Shown piece after piece: positions 8,081 to 16,930 of a DNA stretch of 64,000 bases. The first letter of the stretch is position 1; each line of letters begins with the position of its first letter. Origin of the DNA: Pontixanthobacter gangjinensis (GTDB lineage: Bacteria; Pseudomonadota; Alphaproteobacteria; Sphingomonadales; Sphingomonadaceae). The position numbers and the translations under genes are program-made. The notes beneath the pieces were generated by a model. It saw nothing but the letters and a program-made list of their open reading frames with translations. It searched no databases and had not been told where the DNA came from. Where the stretch lies: contig NZ_WTYS01000001.1 in NCBI RefSeq assembly GCF_009827545.1, positions 2,691,772 to 2,755,771 on the forward strand, read 5' to 3'.

Positions 8081-8758
8081 CTAAAGGTCGAACACATAGC
8101 CCATGGTCCGGATAGTCCGCAGTGGATCTCCAGCACCGGCCGCGCGCAAGGAACGGCGCAATCGGCCAATCCAGACATCAACTGTCCGGTCGTCAACCAG
8201 CGGTTCCTGTTTGCCGATCCCAACAATCAATTCCTGCCGCGACAACATCCGGTTGGAATTTTCTGCGAAAAACCGAAGCAAGCGGAACTCATTGGGCCGC
8301 AATTCTATCATCGTTCCTCGCCACATCGCTTTCAACGCGGTCATATCAATCACCAGATTACCTTGTGAAAATAGATGCGGGGCGTGGCGCCGCTGCTGCG
8401 ATTGCAGGGCCATGACCCGATCGAGCACTGTGGTCCGGCCCAGCGGTCCGGTGATGTAATCATCCGCCCCGGCCTTCAAAGCTCGGCGGCGATCATCCAG
8501 ATCATCATTGTCTAACACGATCGTGATATGCGCATCGGCGGTGCGCGGGTCGGCGCGCATCCGGCGGCACATTTCCAGGCCCGAAAGATCATCCATGACC
8601 CAATCGATAAACGCCCAGACCGAACCTTCTACAAGCCTCTTTGGTCCTTCAGGTCCAATCCGGTCGAACACGAAACGAACCGTGTCATGCTGAAAATCCT
8701 CCAGACTTTCGCCCAGATGGGCAGTCACGAAAATATTGACGATTTCCATACGCGTCAT
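8081..8758 (-). CDS. Orphan OmpR/PhoB-type response regulator with degenerate receiver
   Basis: About 225 aa: an N-terminal receiver-like domain (residues 4-118) and a C-terminal winged-helix DNA-binding domain (about 130-223) with ELRPNEFRLLRFFAENSNRM and the DRTVDVWIGRLRRSLRAAG recognition region. The phosphoacceptor position is kept (Asp52 in FIDWVM), but the acidic pair near the N terminus is absent, the conserved Thr/Ser position reads IVLD, and the conserved Lys before Pro is Gly94 (ITGPL). Ordinary phosphotransfer is therefore doubtful. No sensor kinase is adjacent. The start is uncertain: ATG 8758 or ATG 8749, with AAGGGG better spaced for 8749; the frame is also open to a TTG at 8809. 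Confidence 0.82.
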   Translation of the reverse strand: MTRMEIVNIFVTAHLGESLEDFQHDTVRFVFDRIGPEGPKRLVEGSVWAFIDWVMDDLSGLEMCRRMRADPRTADAHITIVLDNDDLDDRRRALKAGADDYITGPLGRTTVLDRVMALQSQQRRHAPHLFSQGNLVIDMTALKAMWRGTMIELRPNEFRLLRFFAENSNRMLSRQELIVGIGKQEPLVDDRTVDVWIGRLRRSLRAAGAGDPLRTIRTMGYVFDL

Positions 8759-8809
8759 GCCCCTTGTCACAGCAAAGGATGCCGCGCTGATATGACGCAA
8801 CCATGACAA

Positions 8810-11803
8810 TCATGATGTTTGATGGTCCGGCAATGCAATTTCTTCGCTGCGCAATTGCCGCGCGTAGAACCAGCCGATGCCGATCAGGCTGAAACCCAGC
8901 GCAACAAAGGACGCAATCCGGATCAACCCCTCCAGCCCGTTGGCATCGAAAAGGAACACTTTCAGCACCGCACCCAACATCAACACAAGCGAACCGACCC
9001 GCCAGCTGCGGCTGTGTTTCCGCGTGCCCCAAATCAAGAAGCCAATGGCGACCAGAATGCCCACAAGCGACCTAAGCAAATCCTCGGTCTGGCCAACCGG
9101 CAGCCCGTCAAGGATGGTTCCGGCGAACAGATGCCTAAGCTCCGACAAGCACATTAGGCCGATCAATAGCATAAGCGCGGCATCGAACAGACACCGAACG
9201 ATCCAGCCCAGGCTCTTTGCTGCCTCTGCAAGCAGAACAATTGCAATACCCCCCACCAGATAGGCCGGGATCAACAGATTCGCAGCTGGCCAAGGGCCAA
9301 CGGCCTGCTGTGACCAGAGCGGATTGTGCCACCCTAGCGTAAAGATCGCGAAATGCGCCAAAGCGATGCCATAGAGGGCAATGCTGACCGGCTTTGCCCA
9401 GCTTTGTGCCGCTGCAAACCGCGCGATGGCGAGGCCCGGCCCGAGCAGCATCGCGCCCCATATTGTCCGTTCTGCAAGACCGGAATTGATAAAGGCCGCA
9501 GAACTTTGCAATGCAAGAATCTGCTTGAAGGCGATATGGCCCGCGACCGCCGTCACCATGCCAAAAGCAATCATGATTGGCCATTTCCAGTCACCAAACC
9601 CAGTAGACCTGCTCCCGATCAATAGTGCCAGCGCGACCATAAGCGGTGCTACGTCCAGGCCCAGAACCCTCCAGGCCAGATCGCCAGCGATCAACATGGG
9701 CTCTCCATAAAGAGCCGCGAGGCCTTCCATTATCCAAATGGACAGGGGCTCCGCAGCCCAAAGCAACGCAACGAAGGTAGCGGTAAGGCGCGCGGACTTA
9801 CGCTCTGCTTGCAATGCTGCGAGCGCGAGGGCAATCAAGGCAGCACACCAGGCCAGCAAATCGCCACTCAGCATTTGGGCTGCTGCGCCGTATGCTAGGA
9901 TGGTTGCGATAGCTTCTGCTGCATAGGTTACGGGGCGTATCCGGGCATGGATGGCGAATGCAAGGAAGGGAAGTGCCGCAGCAATCCACCTAATCACCCC
10001 GCGCACCATATCGGCATCGGTGGTCTGCCCGCCCAGACGGGCCGCTTCCGCATAGCTGCCCGGCGATATCAGCAGCGCGATAAGTGTCAGGACAGAACCG
10101 AAACAAGCCAGAGCAAACAAGCCCCTATCCTGCCTGCGCCAGCAAAGGCCAGTTGCGCCCAATGCAATGGCTGCCAGCACCAGCGGGGCCATCCATGCCG
10201 GCGTGGCGATCAAACCCGCCAGTGTCAGACCCAATGTCGCGATCGTGCAATTGGCCAAAGCGCCAAGCCGAAGCGGCTTATCATTCGGCTGCCACCCTAA
10301 CCAAGCCGCTGCAATCGGCAGAACGCTGATCGCGACCATAGCCATTGTCAGCAAAGGCAAGGATGCAGCCCAACCAAACTGCAGCAAAGTCACCGCCATA
10401 AGGCCGAACGAGAATCCGGCGATTTGGTAGCTGTCGATTGTGCGATGAGCCTTTCGCCAGATGTTGGCAATCGGCACCCCGGCAAAGATCGCCGCGAATG
10501 CTGCCGCGACCAACGCGAAGTTCTGCCCTGTTGGAACATGCCACAGACCAAGCATCACCAGCCCGGTAAAGCCCGCAAATGCGCTGGCCTCGCGCAGGCG
10601 GGGTTCTCTCCAGGCAAAGACCGCAAGCGCCGACGCAAGCAGGCCAAACAGCCCCCAACCCAGCATCGAATAGGCCGATTGCTGGATCATCGCGGCCAGT
10701 TGCAAGGCCGCCAACGCCGCAGCACCGGTCCGCAAGATCGGATGCGCGCCTAGGCCGCCTTCGGTCTTATCATCAGCATCGTCGGTTCTTGCCAAGGCGG
10801 GCACAATTGCACCGAGCACAACCATGAAACCGCCGAAAGCAAGCATGTCGGTTGTGCCGGTGATGCTGGTTAGCAGCATCAAACAACCCCAGCCCAATCC
10901 GCCAGCCAGCGCGGCCAAACCAAGCCAACTGCGCCCCTGCCGGTTTCCGGCATAGGTCAATCCGCCGGTGACGAGCGAGAGATACAAAGCGAGAATCGGA
11001 AGGTTGGCCTGATCGCTGCCCACCAGCATCGGGGCCGCAAAGCCGCCGATCAGACCCAAAATCGCGCTTGGCAATCCGAACCGGAACGATAACGCAATGG
11101 CCGCTCCCGTCACACCGGCCATGCCGAGGAAGGAAATCGTGCTACCAACCAGCCCGTATAGGCTGCCCGCGAGATAGAAGTTGGCATACATCGTGGCAAG
11201 GCCAGCACCCGCGAGCGCCTGACGCACGCGCGGATCAGAGATGCGGCCTTCGTTACGATACGCAGCCTCTGCCCCGCCCAGCAACGCGGTGCCAAACAGA
11301 AACCCGAGCGCCACGCGAACCTGCGGCCCAAGCAATCCCGATTCAATTGAATATTTGACCAGAAAGAACCCGGCAATGGCGAGCGTGATTCCGCCCGCCC
11401 AAATTGGTAAAAGCCGACCGAAAACATCTTCAAAATCGAATTTAGGGCCCGGTAATTTGAACGGCACTTTGAATTGCAAAGTGGGTTCTGCCGGTTCAGG
11501 CTTTGCCTCCTCTAAATCCTCAGCTTCAGCTGCCATACGCGAAGCCGGAATTGGCCCAGCAACCTTACCTGTCTTTGCTTGTGCTTTCGCTTTGAGCATT
11601 GGAGCGGCAGGAACCGGCAAGGGCAGCCCTCTCGCCACTCCTGCTTCCCCTGGCTTCAATTCTGATGGCTGGGAAACCGGCAATCTCCGCCGCAGCGAAT
11701 CAATCTGTTCTTCGAGCGAACGGATATTCGCTTCGAGCGCATCACTGCGCCTCCACAAATAGACCAGAGCGCCGCCCAATAGGACCAGAAGCAGGATTTC
11801 CAC
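8810..11803 (-). CDS. DUF2339 family large multi-pass membrane protein
   Basis: A 997-aa protein of the DUF2339 family, function unknown. An N-terminal hydrophobic segment (MEILLLVLLGGALVYLWRR) is followed by a coiled-coil-like stretch (EANIRSLEEQIDSLRRRL), a Pro/Ala/Lys-rich linker, and then from about residue 130 to the C terminus a near-continuous series of hydrophobic helices, probably more than 20. The start is GTG with GGGGAGA eight bases upstream. The divergent TetR-type gene and a paired operator-like repeat lie just upstream, so its expression is probably controlled by that regulator. Confidence 0.85.
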   Translation of the reverse strand: MEILLLVLLGGALVYLWRRSDALEANIRSLEEQIDSLRRRLPVSQPSELKPGEAGVARGLPLPVPAAPMLKAKAQAKTGKVAGPIPASRMAAEAEDLEEAKPEPAEPTLQFKVPFKLPGPKFDFEDVFGRLLPIWAGGITLAIAGFFLVKYSIESGLLGPQVRVALGFLFGTALLGGAEAAYRNEGRISDPRVRQALAGAGLATMYANFYLAGSLYGLVGSTISFLGMAGVTGAAIALSFRFGLPSAILGLIGGFAAPMLVGSDQANLPILALYLSLVTGGLTYAGNRQGRSWLGLAALAGGLGWGCLMLLTSITGTTDMLAFGGFMVVLGAIVPALARTDDADDKTEGGLGAHPILRTGAAALAALQLAAMIQQSAYSMLGWGLFGLLASALAVFAWREPRLREASAFAGFTGLVMLGLWHVPTGQNFALVAAAFAAIFAGVPIANIWRKAHRTIDSYQIAGFSFGLMAVTLLQFGWAASLPLLTMAMVAISVLPIAAAWLGWQPNDKPLRLGALANCTIATLGLTLAGLIATPAWMAPLVLAAIALGATGLCWRRQDRGLFALACFGSVLTLIALLISPGSYAEAARLGGQTTDADMVRGVIRWIAAALPFLAFAIHARIRPVTYAAEAIATILAYGAAAQMLSGDLLAWCAALIALALAALQAERKSARLTATFVALLWAAEPLSIWIMEGLAALYGEPMLIAGDLAWRVLGLDVAPLMVALALLIGSRSTGFGDWKWPIMIAFGMVTAVAGHIAFKQILALQSSAAFINSGLAERTIWGAMLLGPGLAIARFAAAQSWAKPVSIALYGIALAHFAIFTLGWHNPLWSQQAVGPWPAANLLIPAYLVGGIAIVLLAEAAKSLGWIVRCLFDAALMLLIGLMCLSELRHLFAGTILDGLPVGQTEDLLRSLVGILVAIGFLIWGTRKHSRSWRVGSLVLMLGAVLKVFLFDANGLEGLIRIASFVALGFSLIGIGWFYARQLRSEEIALPDHQTS

Positions 11804-11844
11804 GCCGAATTCTCCCCAAGCTGAGCGCGCGACCTATCGGCAAA

Positions 11845-11882
11845 CTGAACACTGTTCAATATAAAAATTAGACAGTGTTCAG
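11845..11882. promoter_or_regulatory. Paired operator in the DUF2339/TetR divergent promoter
   Basis: CTGAACACTGT (11845-11855) and ACAGTGTTCAG (11872-11882) are perfect 11-base inverted arms separated by 16 AT-rich bases. Each half also contains a near-palindromic GAACA-N-TGTTC core. The location between a TetR-type gene and a divergent gene is classic for autoregulation. Confidence 0.65.
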
Positions 11883-11905
11883 TTTTTTTGGCAGATGGGC
11901 TGGCT

Positions 11906-12499
11906 ATGGGACGACGCTCAGATCATTCTCGCACCGAATTGCGCGGCTTGCTCCTGCACGAAGGCCACCGATTGATGGCCGAGGTTGGCTATGCCCAATT
12001 TTCCGGCAGACAGGTTGCGCGGCGTGCGGGATACACGGTCGGGACCATCTATAATGTATTCGGCTCGCTCGAGGGATTACTCGCGGCGATCAACACTCAC
12101 ACGTTCGTGCTATGGGCGGAGCATCTTAAGTTGGAGTTGGACCAAGGCGGTGATGACCGCATTGCCAGCTTGGTGCATGGCTACTTCGCCTTTGCGCAGA
12201 CAAACCCCAATCTGTGGTCGGCAATCTATGAACACAGATTGCCCGTAGGTGCCTCATTGTCAGAGGCAGACTTGCAAGGCCGTGGGGAGTTGACGCATAT
12301 CGTCGAGCAGGAGGTCCGTGCTGCTTTGCCCGCCGATACTGAACTGGATGTGCCGCGATACGCGCGCTCGCTGATTGCGGCAGTGCATGGACATTGTAGC
12401 TATGTCATCAGCGGAAGCTTCGCCTTATTGGATGAGACCGACCCAGTGGGTAGCGCATTGGAAAGAGTGCGCGAGTCGCTTGCATTCCACAGGATCTAG
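11906..12499 (+). CDS. TetR/AcrR family transcriptional regulator
   Basis: A 197-aa DNA-binding repressor-type protein. The N-terminal helix-turn-helix (about residues 10-55) reads GHRLMAEVGYAQFSGRQVAR and AGYTVGTIYNVFGSLEGLLA, the standard TetR signature. The remaining all-helical part would be the ligand-binding and dimerisation domain (LVHGYFAFAQTNPNLWSAIYEHRL resembles the TetR C-terminal domain of the WHG type). The first in-frame ATG is at 11906; a TTG at 11888 is in frame but overlaps the operator. It probably represses itself and the divergent DUF2339 gene; the effector is unknown. Confidence 0.88.
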   Translation: MGRRSDHSRTELRGLLLHEGHRLMAEVGYAQFSGRQVARRAGYTVGTIYNVFGSLEGLLAAINTHTFVLWAEHLKLELDQGGDDRIASLVHGYFAFAQTNPNLWSAIYEHRLPVGASLSEADLQGRGELTHIVEQEVRAALPADTELDVPRYARSLIAAVHGHCSYVISGSFALLDETDPVGSALERVRESLAFHRI

Positions 12500-12508
12500 A
12501 ACTGACTT

Positions 12509-12520
12509 CACATTGATGTG
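12509..12520. promoter_or_regulatory. CACAT-N2-ATGTG dyad upstream of the RibB fusion gene
   Basis: CACATTGATGTG carries perfect five-base inverted arms. A second dyad with the same arms lies 60 bases downstream, which suggests a pair of binding sites. Confidence 0.35.
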
Positions 12521-12580
12521 GTCAAACCAGTCAATTTCTCCGATAATTTCGCCGCAATCCAACATTTCATGGCTCTCGAT

Positions 12581-12594
12581 CACATTTAAATGTG
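12581..12594. promoter_or_regulatory. 14-base perfect palindrome upstream of the RibB fusion gene
   Basis: CACATTTAAATGTG is a perfect palindrome 43 bases before the ATG at 12638, sharing CACAT/ATGTG arms with the dyad at 12509. No FMN-riboswitch-like structure was recognised in this short leader. Confidence 0.45.
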
Positions 12595-12637
12595 AGGCAG
12601 CTATTGCACCGTCACATTCTGCTGCTATTTTGCCCAC

Positions 12638-13942
12638 ATGACCGAACTCACCATCCAATCCGTCCAAAAGAAAATCCGCGCCATCGTTGATAGCGCCAAA
12701 ATGTCACGCGCTGGGATCGCCCGTGCCGCCGGACTTCATGCAAATTCCTTGCGAGAATGTACCGAGGAAAGCTGGAACCCGACCGCAGATACATTAGGAA
12801 AGCTCGAAACTTTCCTCAAGGCGAATGATGACCGCCCGGTGCTTGCAACCATCGAAGAGATTATCGACGAGGCGCGTAATGGCCGGATGTTCGTGCTAGT
12901 CGATGATGAAGACCGCGAGAATGAGGGCGATCTGGTAATCCCTGCACAGATGGCTACGCCCGCCGCGATTAATTTTATGGCCACGCATGGTAAGGGCCTG
13001 ATCTGCCTGTCACTCACCAAGCAGCGCAGCAATGATCTGGGCCTCGAACTGATGAGCCAGAACAATAGAACCCAGCATGAGACCGCTTTCACCACGTCCA
13101 TAGAAGCGCGCGAAGGCGTTACAACAGGCATCAGCGCTGGCGACCGTGCGCGCACCATCAGCGTGGCGACCGATGCTGCAAAGACAAAAGAAGACATCGT
13201 AACACCCGGCCACGTGTTCCCGCTGATCGCACGCGATGGCGGTGTTCTGGTGCGGGCCGGCCATACGGAGGCGGCGGTGGATATTTCGCGGCTGGCTGGG
13301 CTCAATCCCTCAGGTGTGATCTGCGAGATTATGAATGATGATGGCACAATGGCGCGGATGGAAGATTTGGTCGGCTTCGCGCGCAAGCATGATCTGAAAA
13401 TGGGCACAATACGCGATCTGATCGCGTATCGGATGCGGCACGACCATTTGGCCGAAGTCCGCAATGAAGCACGCTTCACCAGTCGGTGGGGCGGCGAATG
13501 GACGGCGCTTGCATTTTTCAACAACGCGACCCAGACCGAACAGATTGTCCTAAAGAAAGGCCATGTTGATCCGGCTAAGCCAACGCTTGTCCGCATGCAT
13601 GCGCTCGATATTTTCAGTGACATTTTCGGGCTAGAAGGCCCGAAGGACCGGATGCTGCAAAAATCGATGGAGATCATCGGCAAGGAAGGCTCCGGCCTGA
13701 TTGTGATGATCCCGCAATCGGGCAATGGCTTCCTCAACAATCAGGTTCGCAAGCTGAAGGGCGAGCCGATGCCGCCGATGGAGGAATTGCGAGACTACGG
13801 AGTAGGTGCCCAGATTCTGACCGCGCTCGGCGTGCAGGATATGGAGCTGCTGACCAACTCATCGCACTCGTTGGTCGGACTTGAAGGTTATGGATTGTCG
13901 ATTATCGGTGAACGTCCAATCGTAGTTCCCGAAAGCGAGTAG
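12638..13942 (+). CDS. ribB: 3,4-dihydroxy-2-butanone 4-phosphate synthase with HTH N terminus and degenerate GTP cyclohydrolase II domain (RibBX-like)
   Basis: A 434-aa three-part protein for riboflavin synthesis. Residues 1-65 resemble a helix-turn-helix (MSRAGIARAAGLHANSLRE). Residues ~68-275 are a RibB domain with DRENEGD at 92-98 and HTEAAVD plus GVICEI, so conversion of ribulose 5-phosphate to the four-carbon riboflavin precursor looks intact. The C-terminal part (~280-434) is RibA-like but lacks the zinc-binding cysteines: the place of the usual SECLTGDVFGS...C-x-C segment reads MHALDIFSDIFGLEG, so GTP cyclohydrolase activity is unlikely. The layout fits the known RibBX variant plus an extra N-terminal domain. 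Another ribA must exist elsewhere if the strain makes riboflavin. Confidence 0.88.
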   Translation: MTELTIQSVQKKIRAIVDSAKMSRAGIARAAGLHANSLRECTEESWNPTADTLGKLETFLKANDDRPVLATIEEIIDEARNGRMFVLVDDEDRENEGDLVIPAQMATPAAINFMATHGKGLICLSLTKQRSNDLGLELMSQNNRTQHETAFTTSIEAREGVTTGISAGDRARTISVATDAAKTKEDIVTPGHVFPLIARDGGVLVRAGHTEAAVDISRLAGLNPSGVICEIMNDDGTMARMEDLVGFARKHDLKMGTIRDLIAYRMRHDHLAEVRNEARFTSRWGGEWTALAFFNNATQTEQIVLKKGHVDPAKPTLVRMHALDIFSDIFGLEGPKDRMLQKSMEIIGKEGSGLIVMIPQSGNGFLNNQVRKLKGEPMPPMEELRDYGVGAQILTALGVQDMELLTNSSHSLVGLEGYGLSIIGERPIVVPESE

Positions 13943-13954
13943 AAAACCTGCACT

Positions 13955-14743
13955 TCACCCTGCGAGCACCTCACCCAAAGTCCGGTCGCTACCCCAGATT
14001 TTATTCGTATTAGTCAAATGGAGCAGCCAGTGCTGTTCGGCCGCGTCAGGATCAGCCGCTTCGATCAAATCGATGAGTTTTGAAATCGACTTCACCCCCT
14101 TCTCGCGGCCACGCTTCCGGTCCGCCGCTTCGGACGCAGTGGTGACGTAGCGTTTCTGATACTGAGCGATCACATCTTCGAGAACGCGGGTCAGAAAATG
14201 CAGCGTCGCATTGCCGCCCACTTCCATCAGCACACTGTGGAACCGGGCAGACGCCATCATATAATCGCGTTCTTGATCACTTTCATAGAAGCCCGCGAGA
14301 CGCGATGCCTCTGCCCGCAAACGGTCCACAGCAACCGCTGATGGTTCGCTTGCCAATTTGCGCACGACATGCGGCTCTAAGGCCAGCCTCGCCTCGTAAA
14401 TGTCGCTGACCTTCACCCCGCTCGACTGTAGGTAATAGCTCGCATAGCGAGACACGCTCTCCACCTTAGGCAGACTGACTCTAGCGCCCGAACGCGAACC
14501 GCGCTTGACCGTGATCAGCCGCTCGGCTTCCAAGATGCGAAACGCCTCGCGCAAGCTAGGCCGCGAAATACCGAATTGCTCCATCAGTTGCGCTTCGGGT
14601 GGGAGAGTATCTCCTTCGCACAAATCGCCTTGGATAATCCGGCGACGGATAGAATTTGCAACAAGCTCGGCCGTTTTCGGCACGCGGAAGGGGCCGTCTG
14701 ATGCGGTCCCTTCCCCTAGTTCTGACTGGCCAAGCTCGTTCAC
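13955..14743 (-). CDS. FadR-type GntR family transcriptional regulator (FCD domain)
   Basis: A 262-aa regulator. Residues ~22-90 form a GntR winged helix (PPEAQLMEQFGISRPSLREA then FRILEAERLITVKRGSRSGA). The C-terminal part (~110-235) is an FCD-type helical domain with the metal/ligand His positions ARFHSVLMEVGGN and QHWLLHL. The start is GTG at 14743, nine bases after the acyl-CoA dehydrogenase stop, so the two genes form one operon and the regulator probably controls acyl-CoA or fatty-acid catabolism here. The effector, perhaps an acyl-CoA or carboxylic acid, is not determinable. Confidence 0.88.
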   Translation of the reverse strand: MNELGQSELGEGTASDGPFRVPKTAELVANSIRRRIIQGDLCEGDTLPPEAQLMEQFGISRPSLREAFRILEAERLITVKRGSRSGARVSLPKVESVSRYASYYLQSSGVKVSDIYEARLALEPHVVRKLASEPSAVAVDRLRAEASRLAGFYESDQERDYMMASARFHSVLMEVGGNATLHFLTRVLEDVIAQYQKRYVTTASEAADRKRGREKGVKSISKLIDLIEAADPDAAEQHWLLHLTNTNKIWGSDRTLGEVLAG

Positions 14744-14752
14744 AATGTCAGC

Positions 14753-15916
14753 TTACATCGACCGTGCGATGACCATTTTCATGATCTCGTTCGAACCGCC
14801 GAAAATCCGCGCAATTCGCGTGTCGCGGTACATCCGCGCAATCGGATAATCATTGATGTAGCCAGCTCCGCCGTGGAACTGGAGGCACTTATCGACCACT
14901 TCGCTTTGCAAATCGGTGACCATCAATTTCGCCATACAGGCGGTTGGCACATCCAGCTTGCCTTCCAGGTGTTTTGCAATGCAATCATTGACAAATACCC
15001 GCGCCGCGGTGCCCCGCGCTGCCAATTCTGCCAGCGTAAATTGCGTGTTTTGGAATTCCCAGATCGGCTGGCCGAACGCCTTGCGTTCTTTGGTGAATTC
15101 CAACGTTATTTCGAGCGCCTTTTCGATGCCGGTCATCGCGCCCATTGCGATAATCAGCCGTTCCTGCGGCAATTCGCCCATCAACTGATAGAAGCCCTTG
15201 CCCTCAACCCCGCCCAAGACGTTGTCGCCAGGAATGAACACATCATCGAAGAACAGTTCTGAGGTATCCGCCGCATCCAGCCCGATCTTGTCCAGCTTCT
15301 TGCCGCGCTGGAATCCCTCGGCACCTTCGGTTTCGAGCAACATCAACGAAATGCCCTTGGCCCGTTCATTCGGATCGGTTTTCGCAACAACGATAATGAA
15401 ATCGGCCGTCTGGCCGTTGGAAATATAGGTCTTCGCGCCATTCAAGCGGTAGCCATTCCCGTCTTTCAGCGCGGTGGTGGTGATGCTCTGCAGATCTGAG
15501 CCGACGCCCGGTTCGGTCATTGCGATTGCGCTCACCAACTCGCCAGTAACCAGTTTCGGCAGATATTTCTTTTTCTGCTCCTCGGTACCATGACGGACAA
15601 GGTAGGGCAGGATAATGGTGTTGTGCAGGCTGGCGGCGAAGCCCTCAACGCCGTGCTGCGCTTGCTGGTCAATCACCACCATATCATGGCGAAAATCACC
15701 GCCATGGCCGCCATATTCTTCGGGAACAGACACACCGAGTAGACCGGCGGCTCCGGCTTCATTCCAGAACTCGCGCTCTACCTGACCTTCGTCTCGCCAT
15801 TTCAGGATGCGTTTTTCGGGCGCCTTGTCCTGATAGAACTTGCCAACCGCATCGGCAAAGATCGAAATCTCCTCATCTTCCATAAATTCAGGCTGGGGAA
15901 CGTTGATTGCGGGCAT
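14753..15916 (-). CDS. Acyl-CoA dehydrogenase
   Basis: A 387-aa flavoenzyme that would introduce the alpha-beta double bond in an acyl-CoA, passing electrons to ETF. The family marks are clear: AMTEPGVGSDLQSITT (FAD/substrate binding), RKAFGQPIWEFQNTQF, QFHGGAGYINDYPIARMYRD and IFGGSNEIMK near the C terminus. ATG 15916 (MPAINVPQPEFMEDEE) is chosen over an upstream GTG at 15952 because AAAGG lies about nine bases before it and because known members start here. Substrate chain length is unknown. It is followed directly by the FadR-type regulator. Confidence 0.93.
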   Translation of the reverse strand: MPAINVPQPEFMEDEEISIFADAVGKFYQDKAPEKRILKWRDEGQVEREFWNEAGAAGLLGVSVPEEYGGHGGDFRHDMVVIDQQAQHGVEGFAASLHNTIILPYLVRHGTEEQKKKYLPKLVTGELVSAIAMTEPGVGSDLQSITTTALKDGNGYRLNGAKTYISNGQTADFIIVVAKTDPNERAKGISLMLLETEGAEGFQRGKKLDKIGLDAADTSELFFDDVFIPGDNVLGGVEGKGFYQLMGELPQERLIIAMGAMTGIEKALEITLEFTKERKAFGQPIWEFQNTQFTLAELAARGTAARVFVNDCIAKHLEGKLDVPTACMAKLMVTDLQSEVVDKCLQFHGGAGYINDYPIARMYRDTRIARIFGGSNEIMKMVIARSM

Positions 15917-16021
15917 GATTGCGGCCTTTCGGGTTTGAGTCTCTCTAATCACTCTCTTGTATCACTTAGTTAGCTATGTGCAACGCTTGCATGAATCGCA
16001 ACTTACCACCAAAGAACCGCC

Positions 16022-16897
16022 ATGGATTTAATCGGACCCACTTCGCAAAGTTTCATCTCCCAGCGCACCAAACTGCATTACGCCGATTGGGGTAATCAGG
16101 ATGCGCCGCCGCTGATCCTGTTGCATGGCGGGCGCGACCATTGCCGCAGCTGGGATTGGGCGGCGGAGGAACTGCGCAAGGACTACCATGTAATTTGCCC
16201 CGATCTGCGCGGGCATGGTGACAGTGAATGGAACAACACCGGCTATTACACGACGATCGGTTATGTGTATGATCTGGCACAGTTAATTCATCAACTAGAT
16301 CTATCGCCTGTAACGATTGTCGCGCATTCGATGGGCGGGAATATTTCGGTCCGCTATACTGGTCTGTATCCTGAAAATGTCCGGAAACTCGTCGCAATCG
16401 AGGGATTGGGCCCCAGCCCGAAAGTCCAATCCGAACGCAGCAAGCAGCCGTTCCATAAACATTGGACCGACTGGATCGACAAGAAACGTGATGCCAGTTC
16501 GCGCAGCATCCGCAAATATGACAGCTTCAAAACCGCGCTCGACAGGATGCACGAAGCCAACACCTATTTAACCCGCGATCAGGCTGAACATCTGACCCGC
16601 CATGCAGTAATCCGTAACGAAGACGGCACGTATAGTTGGAAATTCGACCCGCATCTGCATGCGTGGCCGATGGATGATATGTCAATCAAGCATCAGCAGG
16701 AATTATGGGGCCGCATTACCTGCCCCACCCGCTTCATCTATGGTGCGGACAGCTGGGCCTCAAACCCCGAAACCGATGGCAGGATGAAATATTTCGGCGA
16801 TAATGCCAGCGTCACCGAATATGACCGCGCCGGCCATTGGGTGCACCATGACCGGTTCGACGATTTTATGGCCGAGGTAAAAGCGTTTATTGAGTGA
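16022..16897 (+). CDS. Alpha/beta hydrolase
   Basis: A 291-aa alpha/beta-hydrolase-fold protein without signal peptide, so cytoplasmic. Visible elements are the oxyanion region LILLHGGRDHCRSWD, the strand-turn DLRGHGDS, the nucleophile elbow AHSMGGN (Ser at about residue 103), Asp in FIYGADSW and the catalytic His in AGHWVHHD. It could be an esterase, lipase-like or C-C hydrolase. It is divergent from the acyl-CoA dehydrogenase, suggesting a role in acyl or ester catabolism, but the substrate cannot be named. Confidence 0.9.
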   Translation: MDLIGPTSQSFISQRTKLHYADWGNQDAPPLILLHGGRDHCRSWDWAAEELRKDYHVICPDLRGHGDSEWNNTGYYTTIGYVYDLAQLIHQLDLSPVTIVAHSMGGNISVRYTGLYPENVRKLVAIEGLGPSPKVQSERSKQPFHKHWTDWIDKKRDASSRSIRKYDSFKTALDRMHEANTYLTRDQAEHLTRHAVIRNEDGTYSWKFDPHLHAWPMDDMSIKHQQELWGRITCPTRFIYGADSWASNPETDGRMKYFGDNASVTEYDRAGHWVHHDRFDDFMAEVKAFIE

Positions 16898-16930
16898 TTT
16901 AACCCGCGCCGTCCCGTCAATTGGACGCGG

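Noticed and set aside
12500-12637. FMN riboswitch upstream of the RibB fusion
   Set aside because: The leader is only about 140 bases and I could not see the conserved RFN-element segments; only palindromic sites were found.
12736-13740. Open frame of 334 codons antisense to the RibB fusion gene
   Set aside because: Low-complexity Ser/Arg/Ile-rich translation opposite a well-supported gene; no start context.
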